Shown here piece by piece: positions 17,181 through 25,613 of a stretch of DNA of 64,000 nt. Source of the stretch: Paracoccus alcaliphilus (lineage in GTDB: Bacteria > Pseudomonadota > Alphaproteobacteria > Rhodobacterales > Rhodobacteraceae); the NCBI RefSeq assembly GCF_028553725.1, contig NZ_CP067124.1:1126001-1190000 (forward strand), written 5' to 3'. How positions within the stretch are numbered: position 1 is the stretch's first letter; the number at the start of each line of letters is the position of its first letter. The notes beneath the pieces are model-generated. The model worked only from the letters and a program-made list of their open reading frames with translations, had not been told where the DNA came from and searched no databases. Position numbers and translations under genes: made by a program.

Positions 17181-17888
17181 ATGACCAGCCCCGACGCCCA
17201 TCTTCTGATCGTCGATGACGATGAACGGATCCGTTCACTGCTGGGGCGTTTCCTGCGGCGCAACGGCTATATGGTGACCACCGCCAGCGATGCGGCACAG
17301 GCGCGGCGATTGCTCAAGGGTCTGGAATTCGATCTGATCGTGCTGGACGTGATGATGCCGGGCGAGGATGGCATTTCGCTGACCCGCGACCTGCGCAAGG
17401 TGCTGGACACGCCGATCCTGCTGCTGACCGCGAAGGGAGAGATCGAGGACCGTATCGCCGGGCTGGAAGGCGGCGCCGATGATTACCTGTCCAAACCGTT
17501 CGAGCCGCGGGAGCTGTTGCTGCGAATCGCCGCGATCCTGCGCCGGATTCCCGCCGCCGATCATTCGCAGCCGAAATTCCTGACCCTTGGCGCGCTGCGC
17601 TATGACACGGAAAAGGGTGAGTTGTGGCAGAACGACACCCATATCCGGCTGACCGGCACCGAACAGGCGCTGTTGCGGCGTCTGGCCGCCAGCCGCGGCC
17701 AATCGGTCAGCCGCGCCGAACTGATCGAGGATATGGGCCGCGGCCCCTCGGCCGAGGAAGGCGAGAATTCCGAACGCGCCATTGACGTGCAGATCACCCG
17801 CCTGCGCCGCAAGCTGGAGCCCGACCCGAAAGAGCCGCGCTTTCTGCAAACCGTGCGCGGCACCGGCTATATGCTGGTCACCGACTGA
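17181..17888 (+). CDS. petR: OmpR-family response regulator PetR
   Basis: Two-domain response regulator of 235 residues. The receiver has the acidic pair VDDDE (11-15), phospho-acceptor Asp56 in IVLDVMMPGEDG and Lys in DYLSKPFEPRELLLR; the C-terminal winged helix ends GENSERAIDVQITRLRRKLE and TVRGTGYMLV. It is downstream of petP as in Rhodobacter, where it is needed for cytochrome bc1. No cognate histidine kinase is adjacent, so its phosphodonor is not evident here. Confidence 0.87.
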   Translation: MTSPDAHLLIVDDDERIRSLLGRFLRRNGYMVTTASDAAQARRLLKGLEFDLIVLDVMMPGEDGISLTRDLRKVLDTPILLLTAKGEIEDRIAGLEGGADDYLSKPFEPRELLLRIAAILRRIPAADHSQPKFLTLGALRYDTEKGELWQNDTHIRLTGTEQALLRRLAASRGQSVSRAELIEDMGRGPSAEEGENSERAIDVQITRLRRKLEPDPKEPRFLQTVRGTGYMLVTD

Positions 17889-17927
17889 CTTGCCCATCGC
17901 GCTCGCCCGGCCTAGCTTGCGCCGGTA

Positions 17928-18749
17928 ATGGATGCCAAGCCGACATATCAGGGAATCGATCTGGACGCCGAGACCGCGCTGGCCCTGCTGGCGTGGCAGG
18001 CCGAACTTGGCGTGGATGAACCCATATTGGACAGCCCGCTGGACCGGTTCGAACTGGCCCCCCGCGCGCGTGCCCTGACCCCGCCGCCTTCGCCCGCCGC
18101 GCCGCCGCCGCGCCGCCCGGCCCCGCAGGACGATCTGGCCGCCCGCGTGGCCGAAGCCGAAGCCCTTGCCGCCGCCGCCGATACGCTGGAGGCACTGGCC
18201 ACGGCGCAGCAGGGTTTCGACGGAATCGAGCTTAAGAAGGGCGCGCGGAACTTCTGCTTCTCGGACGGCAATCCGAAGGCGCGGGTGATGATCCTGGGCG
18301 AGGCTCCGGGCGATGAAGAGGACCGTCAGGGCCGCCCCTTCGTCGGTCGCGCCGGGCAGTTTCTGGACCGGATGTTCGCCGCCATCGGTCTGGCCCGTGA
18401 CGCGGTGGATGCGGAAAAGGCGCTCTATATCACCAATGTCCTGACATGGCGTCCGCCGGGCAACCGCGATCCTGAACAGGCCGAAATCGCCTTGGCGCTG
18501 CCCTTCGTCCGCCGCCATGTGGAACTGGCCGCGCCGGATCTGATCGTGCTGATGGGCAATATCTCCTGTCAGGCGGCGCTGGGGCGACGCGGTATCCTGC
18601 GGCTGCGCGGGACATGGGTGCAGGCCTTCGACCGCCCGGCGCTGCCGATGACCCATCCGGCCTATCTGCTGCGCACCCCCGCCGCCAAGCGCGAGGCATG
18701 GGCCGATCTGCTTTCCATCGCCGCCCGGCTGGAGGGCGACGCCACCTGA
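17928..18749 (+). CDS. Uracil-DNA glycosylase, family 4-like, lacking Fe-S cysteines
   Basis: Removes uracil from DNA in base excision repair. It has 273 residues. Motif A ILGEAPGDEEDRQGRPFVGRAG and motif B MTHPAYLLRTP are those of family 4, and NVLTWRPPGNRDPEQAEI is the conserved loop. A Pro/Ala-rich linker (about 50-70) precedes the catalytic part. Family 4 enzymes normally carry four cysteines for a 4Fe-4S cluster. Here the whole protein has only two cysteines (NFCFSDG, NISCQAAL), neither at a cluster position, so a cluster looks impossible. It is convergent with the next gene, 4 bp apart. Confidence 0.88.
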   Translation: MDAKPTYQGIDLDAETALALLAWQAELGVDEPILDSPLDRFELAPRARALTPPPSPAAPPPRRPAPQDDLAARVAEAEALAAAADTLEALATAQQGFDGIELKKGARNFCFSDGNPKARVMILGEAPGDEEDRQGRPFVGRAGQFLDRMFAAIGLARDAVDAEKALYITNVLTWRPPGNRDPEQAEIALALPFVRRHVELAAPDLIVLMGNISCQAALGRRGILRLRGTWVQAFDRPALPMTHPAYLLRTPAAKREAWADLLSIAARLEGDAT

Positions 18750-18753
18750 CGCT

Positions 18754-19551
18754 TCAGTTCGCCCTGTTGCAACCGATCATCTCGACCGCGCCCTTCGGCC
18801 CGATCAGCGTCAGGCGCAGCTTGTCGGCGTCCACCTCGAAGGGCTTGCCATCGGGCGGGACCAGATCGGCGGTCAGCACCACCTCGTCGGTCATCTGCAC
18901 GATCTGGACCGAGGACACCCAGATCCCCGGATCCTGCGCCAGCTCGATGGCGGCTGCGGTAATCGGGCTTGGCGTGACCGGGGCCGGGGGCGTGTGAAGG
19001 TTGACCTGCATGCCATCCTCGATTTCACGCAATTCGCAGGCGGGACGCAATGGCGAACGCACCGGTCCCCGCGCCAGCGCCTGGGTGATTTCCGGGTCGG
19101 GATGGGCGTCAGGACCATCGGCACGCAGCGACAGATGGGCAGGCACGCAGATGCGCTCGCACAGGCCCAGACTGATCTCGGCCACCAGCTCGACCGGCTG
19201 GCCGGCCTGCGCGGGACGGGCGGTAAAGGGCAGAACCAGCCGGTCGTGAAACCCAAGGCTGACATCATCGCCCGAGGCGATGGCCTCGGGCTGGGGCCAG
19301 TGAAACTCGACCCCCACCAGATTGACTGATCCGCTCCAGTCGAATTCGGGCGGCAGGCCGCTGTCGCCGGGACTGCGCCAATAGGTCTTCCAGCCCGGCT
19401 CCAGCACCAGTTCCAGCGCCGCCATGCGGCTGCCATCGGTGGCGATCCAGCCCGGCAACAGCCGCGCCGCCTGCAAGCCGGGGGGCAGGGGCTCGGCCAG
19501 AACGGGCAGGGGAAGGATGGAAAGAAACGCGATCAGGCAAATCCGGGTCAT
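18754..19551 (-). CDS. Periplasmic DsbD N-terminal-domain-like protein
   Basis: Secreted protein of 265 residues resembling the ScsB/DsbD alpha domain. A signal peptide (1 to about 19, MTRICLIAFLSILPLPVLAE) is followed by PGWKTYWRSPGDSGLPPEFDW and the paired cysteines of SLGLCERICVPAHLSL. The membrane and C-terminal thioredoxin domains of DsbD are absent, so it is a stand-alone periplasmic thiol-exchange module that would need a partner. The start is at the signal-peptide Met; an upstream in-frame Met adds nine non-signal residues. Confidence 0.8.
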   Translation of the reverse strand: MTRICLIAFLSILPLPVLAEPLPPGLQAARLLPGWIATDGSRMAALELVLEPGWKTYWRSPGDSGLPPEFDWSGSVNLVGVEFHWPQPEAIASGDDVSLGFHDRLVLPFTARPAQAGQPVELVAEISLGLCERICVPAHLSLRADGPDAHPDPEITQALARGPVRSPLRPACELREIEDGMQVNLHTPPAPVTPSPITAAAIELAQDPGIWVSSVQIVQMTDEVVLTADLVPPDGKPFEVDADKLRLTLIGPKGAVEMIGCNRAN

Positions 19552-19653
19552 GTCACGGTCATAGCGGCACAATCTCAACGACAGAAGTCACAAATGCGCG
19601 CAACCCTTGCAGTTCCGGCGCCAAGCCACGATCTTGAAGGGAAAGGAGGCCAG

Positions 19654-20229
19654 ATGAACGACAGCCCCCAGAACCTGACAGGCAAGATCCTGATCGCCAT
19701 GCCTGGCATGGCCGACCCGCGTTTCGCGCGCGCGGTGGTGCTGATCTGCGCCCATTCCGACGATGGCGCGATGGGTCTGGTCCTGAACCGCCCCCTGCCC
19801 GAGATCGATTTCGGCGATCTGCTGGAACAGCTGGGGATCGAGGCCGACGACACCGCCCGCCCGATAGAGGTCCGTTTCGGCGGCCCGGTCGAACCCGGCC
19901 GCGGCTTCGTGCTGCACAGCGTGCCCGAACATGGCGACGATCCCGAAGGCAGGCTGCGGATCGGCCGCGCGCTGGCCATGACCACGACCCGCGACATTCT
20001 CGAAGACCTGGCGCATGGCGACGGGCCCGAATCGGCGGTGCTGGCGCTCGGCTATGCCGGATGGGGCCCCGGCCAGCTGGAACAGGAAATGCTGGACAAT
20101 GGCTGGCTGACGGGCGAGGGCGCGGAAGACCTGATCTTCGGTGCCGCGCACGAGGAAAAATGGCCGCTCGCGCTTCGCGCCCAGGGCATCGACCCCTCAC
20201 TCCTCTCCGCCGCCGCAGGCCGCGCCTGA
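19654..20229 (+). CDS. YqgE/AlgH family protein
   Basis: UPF0301 family, 191 residues, cytosolic. Family blocks are LTGKILIAMPGMADPRFARAVVLICAHSDDGAMGLVLNRP, split by variable loops, then RFGGPVEPGRGFVLHS and LGYAGWGPGQLEQEM. The molecular function is not settled; in pseudomonads AlgH influences alginate and redox gene expression. AAAGGAGG precedes the chosen ATG. It is followed by the dispersed repeat and the convergent map gene. Confidence 0.9.
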   Translation: MNDSPQNLTGKILIAMPGMADPRFARAVVLICAHSDDGAMGLVLNRPLPEIDFGDLLEQLGIEADDTARPIEVRFGGPVEPGRGFVLHSVPEHGDDPEGRLRIGRALAMTTTRDILEDLAHGDGPESAVLALGYAGWGPGQLEQEMLDNGWLTGEGAEDLIFGAAHEEKWPLALRAQGIDPSLLSAAAGRA

Positions 20230-20235
20230 CGCCAG

Positions 20236-20340
20236 CCCATCTTTGGTGCTCAAATATCCATCTGGGGCTTGCCGGCGGTGCGCACCGGTTCGAGCACTGT
20301 CCGGGCGCCGGGGGCGAAGTGCCCCCGGCCATCGCGGGAC
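20236..20340 (-). repeat. Dispersed hairpin repeat, copy 2 (yqgE-map gap)
   Basis: Read on the minus strand: hairpin CCGGGGGC, ACTTC loop, GCCCCCGG (about 20329-20309), roughly 50 bases of spacer, then GGATATTT, GAG, CACCAAAGATGGG (20259-20236). The 3' motif matches copy 1 at 11055-11078 outside the variable bases. It lies between the convergent yqgE and map genes and could serve as a bidirectional boundary. Confidence 0.7.
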
Positions 20341-20355
20341 GCAAGCCCCCTCGGC

Positions 20356-21147
20356 TCATCCGGGAAAGAACAGATCCGATGGCGTGAAGATCTCGCAGCC
20401 ATCCGCCGTCACGCCGATGGAATGCTCGAACTGCGCTGACAGCGATTTGTCGCGGGTCACGGCGGTCCAGTCATCGGCCAGCACCTTGGTGTCGGGCCGC
20501 CCCAGATTGACCATCGGCTCGATGGTGAAGAACATGCCTTCCTCGATCACCGGACCTTTGCCGGAACGGCCGAAATGCAACACATTGGGCGGCGCGTGAA
20601 AGGTCCGGCCCAGCCCGTGACCGCAGAAATCGCGCACCACCGACATGCGCTTGCCCTCGACATAGGTCTGGATCGCGGCGCCGATATCGCCGAAAGTGGC
20701 GCCGGGGCGCACCGCCTCGATCCCCTTCATCAGTGCGTCATGGGTCACCTGAATCAGCCGCTGCGCCTTGATCGGGGCCTTGCCCGCGACATACATCCGG
20801 CTGGTATCGCCATACCAGCCATCGACGATCACCGTGACGTCGATATTCAGGATATCGCCATCCTGCAGCAGCTTCTCGCCGGGAATGCCGTGACAGACAA
20901 CATGGTTCACGCTGATGCAGCTGGCATGCTGATAGCCGCGATAACCGATGGTGGCCGAGGTGGCCTGCAATTCCCCGACTCGCCTGCGGATGAAATCATC
21001 CAGCGCCCCGGTGCTGACGCCCGGCTCGACCAGAGGGCCGACCTCGTCAAGGATTTGCGCCGCGACCCGGCCGGCCTTGTGCATGCCGGCGAAATCCTCG
21101 CGCGCGTGAATGCGGATCCCTTCGCGGGTAATGCGGCTTTCGTCCAT
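20356..21147 (-). CDS. map: Methionine aminopeptidase, type I
   Basis: Removes the initiator methionine from new proteins; essential cytosolic metallopeptidase. It has 263 residues. The metal ligands are visible as Asp in LNIDVTVIVDG and GDTSRMYV, His in DFCGHGLGRTFH, Glu in FTIEPMVNLG and Glu in FEHSIGVT. AAAGGA lies 9 bases before the ATG. A longer in-frame extension is unconserved and overlaps the divergent CinA-like gene. Confidence 0.95.
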   Translation of the reverse strand: MDESRITREGIRIHAREDFAGMHKAGRVAAQILDEVGPLVEPGVSTGALDDFIRRRVGELQATSATIGYRGYQHASCISVNHVVCHGIPGEKLLQDGDILNIDVTVIVDGWYGDTSRMYVAGKAPIKAQRLIQVTHDALMKGIEAVRPGATFGDIGAAIQTYVEGKRMSVVRDFCGHGLGRTFHAPPNVLHFGRSGKGPVIEEGMFFTIEPMVNLGRPDTKVLADDWTAVTRDKSLSAQFEHSIGVTADGCEIFTPSDLFFPG

Positions 21148-21250
21148 CGCTGATCCTTTCGCTTGGCCCCATAGATAGACCTCACTGTCCACTTGTTCCA
21201 GCCCCGCGATCGGGCATAGAACGGGGCAACAGACGCGAGGGGCCAGGGCC

Positions 21251-21991
21251 ATGCAATCAGACAATCCGACAGCCGCCATCCTTGTGATCGGGGACGAGAT
21301 CCTTTCGGGCCGCACCCGCGAAGGCAACGCCCATCATCTGGCGCAGGTGCTGAACGCCACCGGCTTCGACCTGCGCGAAATCCGCGTCGTTCCCGATGAT
21401 CACGACCAGATCGTGGCCGCGATCCGCGCCTTCGACGGCAGTCTGGGCGGGGCTTATGACCTGTTGTTCACCTCGGGCGGGATCGGGCCGACCCATGATG
21501 ATATCACCGCCGATGCCGTCGCCGCCGCCCACGGCACCACGGTCGAGATCCATGACGCTGCCCGCGCCCTGCTGCAGGCCCGCTGCGACCGGATGGGCAC
21601 GGAACTGACGCCCAACCGGCTGCGCATGGCGCGGATCCCGGTGGGGGCGGCGCTGATCGACAATGCGGTGTCCGGCGCGCCCGGCTTCTCGATCGGCAAC
21701 ACCCATGTCATGGCCGGTGTCCCCGAGGTGTTTCGCGGCATGGTGGACTGGCTGGTCCCGCGTCTGGGCGGTGGCCGCCCGGTGCAGTCCCGCACCATCG
21801 AGGTCCGCCGCGGCGAAAGCGACGTGGCCGACGAACTGGGCGTGATCGCGGCGGAATTTCCTGACCTGTCGCTGGGGTCCTATCCTTATCACGACGAACG
21901 CGGCTGGGGCACAAATCTGGTCGTGCGCGGGCTGGATGCGGCGCGGGTCGAACAGGCGATGGATCAGCTGAAGCAAAGGCTGTCGCTGTGA
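21251..21991 (+). CDS. CinA-like molybdopterin-binding domain protein
   Basis: MoCF/CinA N-terminal fold, 246 residues. It begins AAILVIGDEILSGRTREGNAH and has DLLFTSGGIGPTHDDITADAVAA, the signature of the COG1058 family, plus VMAGVPEVFRGM. The C-terminal CinA amidase domain is missing, so it is the short alphaproteobacterial form; pyrophosphatase activity on ADP-ribose is known for full CinA and only possible here. It overlaps the next gene by GTGA. Confidence 0.85.
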   Translation: MQSDNPTAAILVIGDEILSGRTREGNAHHLAQVLNATGFDLREIRVVPDDHDQIVAAIRAFDGSLGGAYDLLFTSGGIGPTHDDITADAVAAAHGTTVEIHDAARALLQARCDRMGTELTPNRLRMARIPVGAALIDNAVSGAPGFSIGNTHVMAGVPEVFRGMVDWLVPRLGGGRPVQSRTIEVRRGESDVADELGVIAAEFPDLSLGSYPYHDERGWGTNLVVRGLDAARVEQAMDQLKQRLSL

Positions 21992-22713
21992 ACGACACCG
22001 GGCTGCGCGCCGCCTTTCAGGCGACATGGCCCGCGGCGGAATATGCCGATGCGGGCGGCTTCCGCGTGGGCTGCGGGCTGGGCGGCGGTGGCCGGGTCAG
22101 TTGCGCGATGGCCACCGGGCCGTGGACCGAAGCCGATCTGCACGAGGCCGTCGGGCTTCATCAGCGCTGGGGTCAGCGCCCGATGTTTCTGGTCTTCGAC
22201 GACGACGCCCTGCTGATCGCGGCGCTGAAGGCGCGGGCCTTCGTGCGCGAATCGCCCACCGTGGTCATGGAGATCCCCGTCGCCGTCCTGACCGACAGCC
22301 CCGTCCCAATGCTGTCGGCCTTCACCATCTGGCCGCCTCTGGCGATCCAGCGCGAGATCTGGAGCGCGGGCGGCATCGGCCCCGCCCGTCAGGCGGTAAT
22401 GGAACGTGTCAGCGATCCGCATATTTCGATCATGGGCCGGGTCGAGGACCGGGTGGCCGGCACCGCCTTTGCCGCCGTCCACGGCCCGGTGGCGATGGTC
22501 CACGCCATCGAGACCGATCCGACCCTGCGCCGCCGTGGCGTGGCGGGCCGGATGATGCGTCAGGCGGCTTTCTGGGCGGCCGACCGCGGTGCCGAACGCC
22601 TCGCCCTCGCCGTCACCCGCGCCAATGTGAATGCGCTGGCACTCTATGAGCGGATGGGGTTCCAGGAGGTCGCGGGCTATACCTACTACGCCCGCCCCGA
22701 GGGCTGGGCCTAG
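21988..22713 (+). CDS. GNAT family N-acetyltransferase
   Basis: Protein of 241 residues with a GTG start overlapping the upstream stop. The C-terminal half holds a GNAT core: MVHAIETDPTLRRRGVAGRMM is the acetyl-CoA loop (motif A, R-R-G-V-A) and NVNALALYERMGFQEVAGYTYY is motif B. The N-terminal half resembles the duplicated GNAT-like domain of this alphaproteobacterial group. The substrate is unknown. It is the last ordinary gene before the IS island. Confidence 0.83.
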   Translation: MNDTGLRAAFQATWPAAEYADAGGFRVGCGLGGGGRVSCAMATGPWTEADLHEAVGLHQRWGQRPMFLVFDDDALLIAALKARAFVRESPTVVMEIPVAVLTDSPVPMLSAFTIWPPLAIQREIWSAGGIGPARQAVMERVSDPHISIMGRVEDRVAGTAFAAVHGPVAMVHAIETDPTLRRRGVAGRMMRQAAFWAADRGAERLALAVTRANVNALALYERMGFQEVAGYTYYARPEGWA

Positions 22714-22841
22714 ACCCCCATGATCGCTGTGTGATCTGACTGTGTCAGCAGCCTCATCCGCGACATTCCGCGTTCGAGGATTGCGCGAGATTGACTGGTG
22801 CCGCGCCTCAGGAATGGGAGCGGGGCCGAATTCGGCATAGC

Positions 22842-23748
22842 ATGTTCATCGGGACGGATGTCTACGATGCGACGATATCCGTCGCGGTCGCACAGGGAGG
22901 AACATGGCAGCGAGGTGCGGCACTGGGGGACAATTCCACACCGCCCGGACCACCTTCGGAAGCTGGGAGCTGATGGGCGTCATTTGCATTTCTGCTATAA
23001 AGCCGGACCATGCGGCTCTGGCTTGCACCGCCAGTTTGTCGAAGCGGGTCGTGACAGCATCTGCAGGGCTTTCTGCGGCGCCACGACCGGCATCTTTCCC
23101 GGCAAGAAAGGTTGTTCCGTGGCCAGCCGCCGCTGGCTGACGACGGAGCGCTTCACGCATCCGGCGCAGCAGATCGTCCTCCAGGGCTACATTGATGCCG
23201 TCGCCGATGCCGAAGCGCGGATCGAGCGGCTGACCGGACAGATTGCGGGTCTGCTGCCGCAGTGGAGCCTCGCGCCGGTGGTCGCGGCGGTTCAGGCAAT
23301 GCGCGGGGTCGGATTCAAAGTCGCGGTGACGGTAGTGGCCGAGGTCGGGGGCTTCCACCGCTTCGACAGTCCGCGCCAGCTGATGGCCTATCTTGTGCTG
23401 ACACCGTCGGAGCATTCCAGCGGGGCCAGTGTGCGCCGGGGCGGGATCACAAAGGCGGGCAGTGGCCTGGCCAGGCGCGCGCTGATCGAGGGAGCCTGGA
23501 GTTATCGGATGCAGCCGCGGGTCAGCGTGAAGCTTCTGGCCCGGCTCGAGGCGCTGCCCCAGATGGTGCGCGATATCGCCTGGAAGGGGCAACTCAGGAT
23601 GTGCCAGCGATACCGCCATCTGGTTGCAGCGGGAAAGGCGAAGGTCGTCGTCGCGACGGCGATTGCGCGCGAAATGCTGGGCTTTGTCTGGGCAATCGCC
23701 AGAGCGGTGACAACGCCCACCGCTGCACCCGTCGCTAAGGCCCTCTGA
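22842..23748 (+). pseudogene. IS110-family transposase remnant
   Basis: N-terminal frame MFIGTDVYDATISVAVAQGG (22842 on) holds the first catalytic Asp region of IS110-type DEDD transposases. The frame then shifts near 22900-22913 to EVRHWGTIPHRPDHLRKL, LHFCYKAGPCGSGLHRQF. After GRDSIC the central region, including the K-x-RRDA block, is missing and reading resumes at GIFPGKKG. The C-terminal Transposase_20 domain (QAMRGVGFKVAVTVVAEVGG, ASVRRGGITKAGSGLARRAL) is intact up to 23748. With a frameshift and an estimated 70-80 residues deleted it cannot be active. Confidence 0.88.
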
Positions 23749-24092
23749 GAAAGAAGGTTCGCCCCGATCAGGCCGATGCGCAGGGTTGGGGGCGGAACGC
23801 GGTGGGGAACCCTCGTGCCCTGTTATTGGCCGACACTGTCGATGCCCGATCCCTGGACCGAGGCAGCCCCAAGACGAAACCACGGGCATGCGGTAGCCAA
23901 CCCGCGCATGAGAGCTTGCTCAACCGTCGTCTCAGTTCTGCCTCCTGCCATGCGCATCTACACCATGCCACGTCCGGTCGAGCCGGATTAAGTGCCATGG
24001 AATAAAGGATTGACTGCGATCAGGAGAGCAAGCCGCTGAAATAGTCATTTTTCGACTTGATTTTGGGAACATGTTTCACCCTCGGGGTGGTG
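23749..24092 (+). other. Non-coding tail between IS remnants
   Basis: No supported gene. The first about 250 bases look like the 3' non-coding end of the IS110-family element (a long non-coding tail is usual in this group). From about 24040 the sequence is more AT-rich and probably belongs to the left end of the next IS fragment. I see no clear terminal repeats. Confidence 0.5.
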
Positions 24093-24410
24093 ACGACGGG
24101 AGTGATGATGCGCGGGATGGACGAGGGGAGCGGGTCGCTGTTCAGCTATGTCGATCTGGAGGCGCGCATCCCCGCACGGCATCCGCTGCGCAAGTTCCGG
24201 CAGGTGCTGAACGAGGCGCTGGCCAGCCTCTATAGCGAGTTTGAAACGCTCTACTCCGACTTCGGCCGCCCGTCGATCGCACCGGAATGGCTGATCCTGG
24301 CCAGCCTGCTCCAGATCCTGTTCTCGGTCCGGTCGGAGCGGCAGTTGATGGAACAAATGCAGTATAACCTGCTGGTTCGTGGGGCTTGGGGTAGATGATC
24401 CGGTCGGATT
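24093..24410 (+). pseudogene. IS5/IS1182-like transposase, N-terminal fragment
   Basis: Frame with GSLFSYVDLEARIPARHPLR, FGRPSIAPEWLILASLLQIL and FSVRSERQLMEQMQYNLL, the N-terminal domain of a common proteobacterial transposase. After QYNLL the frame breaks; VGLGVDDPV continues in the next frame, consistent with a small deletion of about 8 bp. The gene is then cut at 24410/24411 by the left end of another IS. Its 3' part is not found beyond that element, so it was deleted rather than merely interrupted. Confidence 0.85.
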
Positions 24411-24425
24411 GGCGTTGTTGCGCAA
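24411..24425 (+). repeat. IS5 element left terminal inverted repeat
   Basis: GGCGTTGTTGCGCAA, pairing with 25487-25501 with one mismatch. It marks the junction with the older transposase fragment. Confidence 0.85.
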
Positions 24426-24464
24426 CTATCGCTTGAGGCGTGACTGCCCCTTCCCCCACTCAAC

Positions 24465-25435
24465 TCAGGCTAGGCGGACGATGTCGGCTTTGCCGAGGGC
24501 GTTGAAGCGGTTCATGAGTGCGACGCGGATGTGGACTTCGGCGGTCTGGCGATCCGGGTCTCTCGCCATGATGCGTTCGCCGAAGGATTTCAGGCAGCGC
24601 ATCCTCGCCTCGATCCGGCTGCGGGCGTGGTATCCAGTCCAACGTTTCCAGAAAGCCCGACCGTAATGTCGGGTGGCGCGCAGGGTGTCGTTTCGGGCGC
24701 GTGCCGCCGGGCAATCTTCCTTCCACAGCCGCCCGTTCTTGCGGATCGGAATGATCGGGGTGGCCTCACGCGCGAGGATAGCGGTGTGGCAGCGGCGCGT
24801 GTCATAGGCGTCGTCGGCGGTGACCGTGCCGATCTTCTCGTCCGCCGGGATCTGGTCGAGTAGGTCGGGCAGAACGGGGCTGTCGCCGTCACGGCTAGGG
24901 GTGAATTCCACCGCGCGGATGTCGGACGTGGCCGGGTCCATCGCCAGATGCACCTTGCGCCATTGGCGCCGCCCCTGCACCCCGTGCTTGCGCGCCTGCC
25001 ATTCGCCGTCGCCGAGGAACTTGATGCCCGTGCTGTCGACCAGCAGGTTGAGCGGCCCGTCGGCGCGGCGATAGGGGATCTGCACGGCCAGGGTCTTCTG
25101 TCGGCGGCACAGCGTGAAAAAGTCAGGCACCGGCCAGTCCAGCCCCGCCAGCTTCAGCAGGCTCGCCACCATCCCGCCTCGCCAAGGTTCCTCGAACCAG
25201 TGGCGGAACCTGGCTCGATCTGGCGAAGCGGCAGCTTGAACAGGACCTTGATCGACAGGCAGAACTGTATCGCCGCATCGGAAAACACCGCTGGCCTCCC
25301 AGGCCTCCCATCACGCGGCGCAAGCCAGGTCATGTCCGTGTCCACCCAGATCAGCAGCGACCCCCGCTTGCGCAGCGATGCGTTGTAGCTGGACCAGTTC
25401 GTCGTGCGATAGCGGGCGGGTGATGGCTTGCTCAT
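24465..25435 (-). pseudogene. IS5-family DDE transposase, frame broken by a 44-base foreign segment
   Basis: The N-terminal part (25435 to 25154) reads MSKPSPARYRTTNWSSYNAS, GRPGRPAVFSDAAIQFCLSI, KVLFKLPLRQ. The C-terminal part (25172 to 24465) reads MVASLLKLAGLDWPVPDFFT, LLVDSTGIKFLGDGEW, VTADDAYDTRRC and SRIEARMRCLKSFGERIM, covering the DDE domain. Family members run LPLRQTTGMVASLL in one frame. Here 25176-25219 holds 44 bases in place of about six, containing GGTTCC/GGAACC inverted arms, and this shifts the frame. Apart from that the protein is well preserved. Confidence 0.85.
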
Positions 25436-25486
25436 GCAGCGCGTCTAACGGCATGGATTCGCAAAGTGAATCACTTGCCGTCAGGC

Positions 25487-25501
25487 TTGTGCAACAACGC
25501 C
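25487..25501 (-). repeat. IS5 element right terminal inverted repeat
   Basis: TTGTGCAACAACGCC on the plus strand; its reverse complement pairs with 24411-24425. It lies about 110 bp upstream of the metal transporter operon. Confidence 0.85.
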
Positions 25502-25556
25502 GTCTGACAACACATCCGTTCACGAAAACGCGCCCTATATGCGAATGATTTGCACT

Positions 25557-25572
25557 TGCAACTTGATTTGCA
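25557..25572 (+). promoter_or_regulatory. TGCAA-N6-TTGCA inverted repeat, candidate Fur/Mur-type operator
   Basis: TGCAA CTTGAT TTGCA, a 5-6-5 palindrome 41 bases before the troA start, in the AT-richest part of the region. A second overlapping TTGCA/TGCAA pair lies just upstream (TTGCACTTGCAA). Fur-family manganese regulators (Mur) of alphaproteobacteria use TGCAA-containing palindromes, so metal-responsive repression of troABCD is a reasonable inference. No regulator gene is adjacent. Confidence 0.5.
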
Positions 25573-25613
25573 GATGCTATCTTCCTGCGAAGGAATTGCA
25601 ACTGGGAAGGCGC

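Larger units (their letters stand above)
24411..25501 (-). mobile_element. IS5-family insertion sequence, 1091 bp, with terminal inverted repeats
   Basis: Left end GGCGTTGTTGCGCAA (24411-24425) and right end, read inward, GGCGTTGTTGCACAA (25501-25487) match at 14 of 15 bases. The enclosed minus-strand transposase is of the IS5 type common in Paracoccus. I see no clear target duplication (flanks ATT and GTC), in keeping with loss of DNA on one side. The transposase is disrupted, so the copy is probably not autonomous. Confidence 0.88.
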
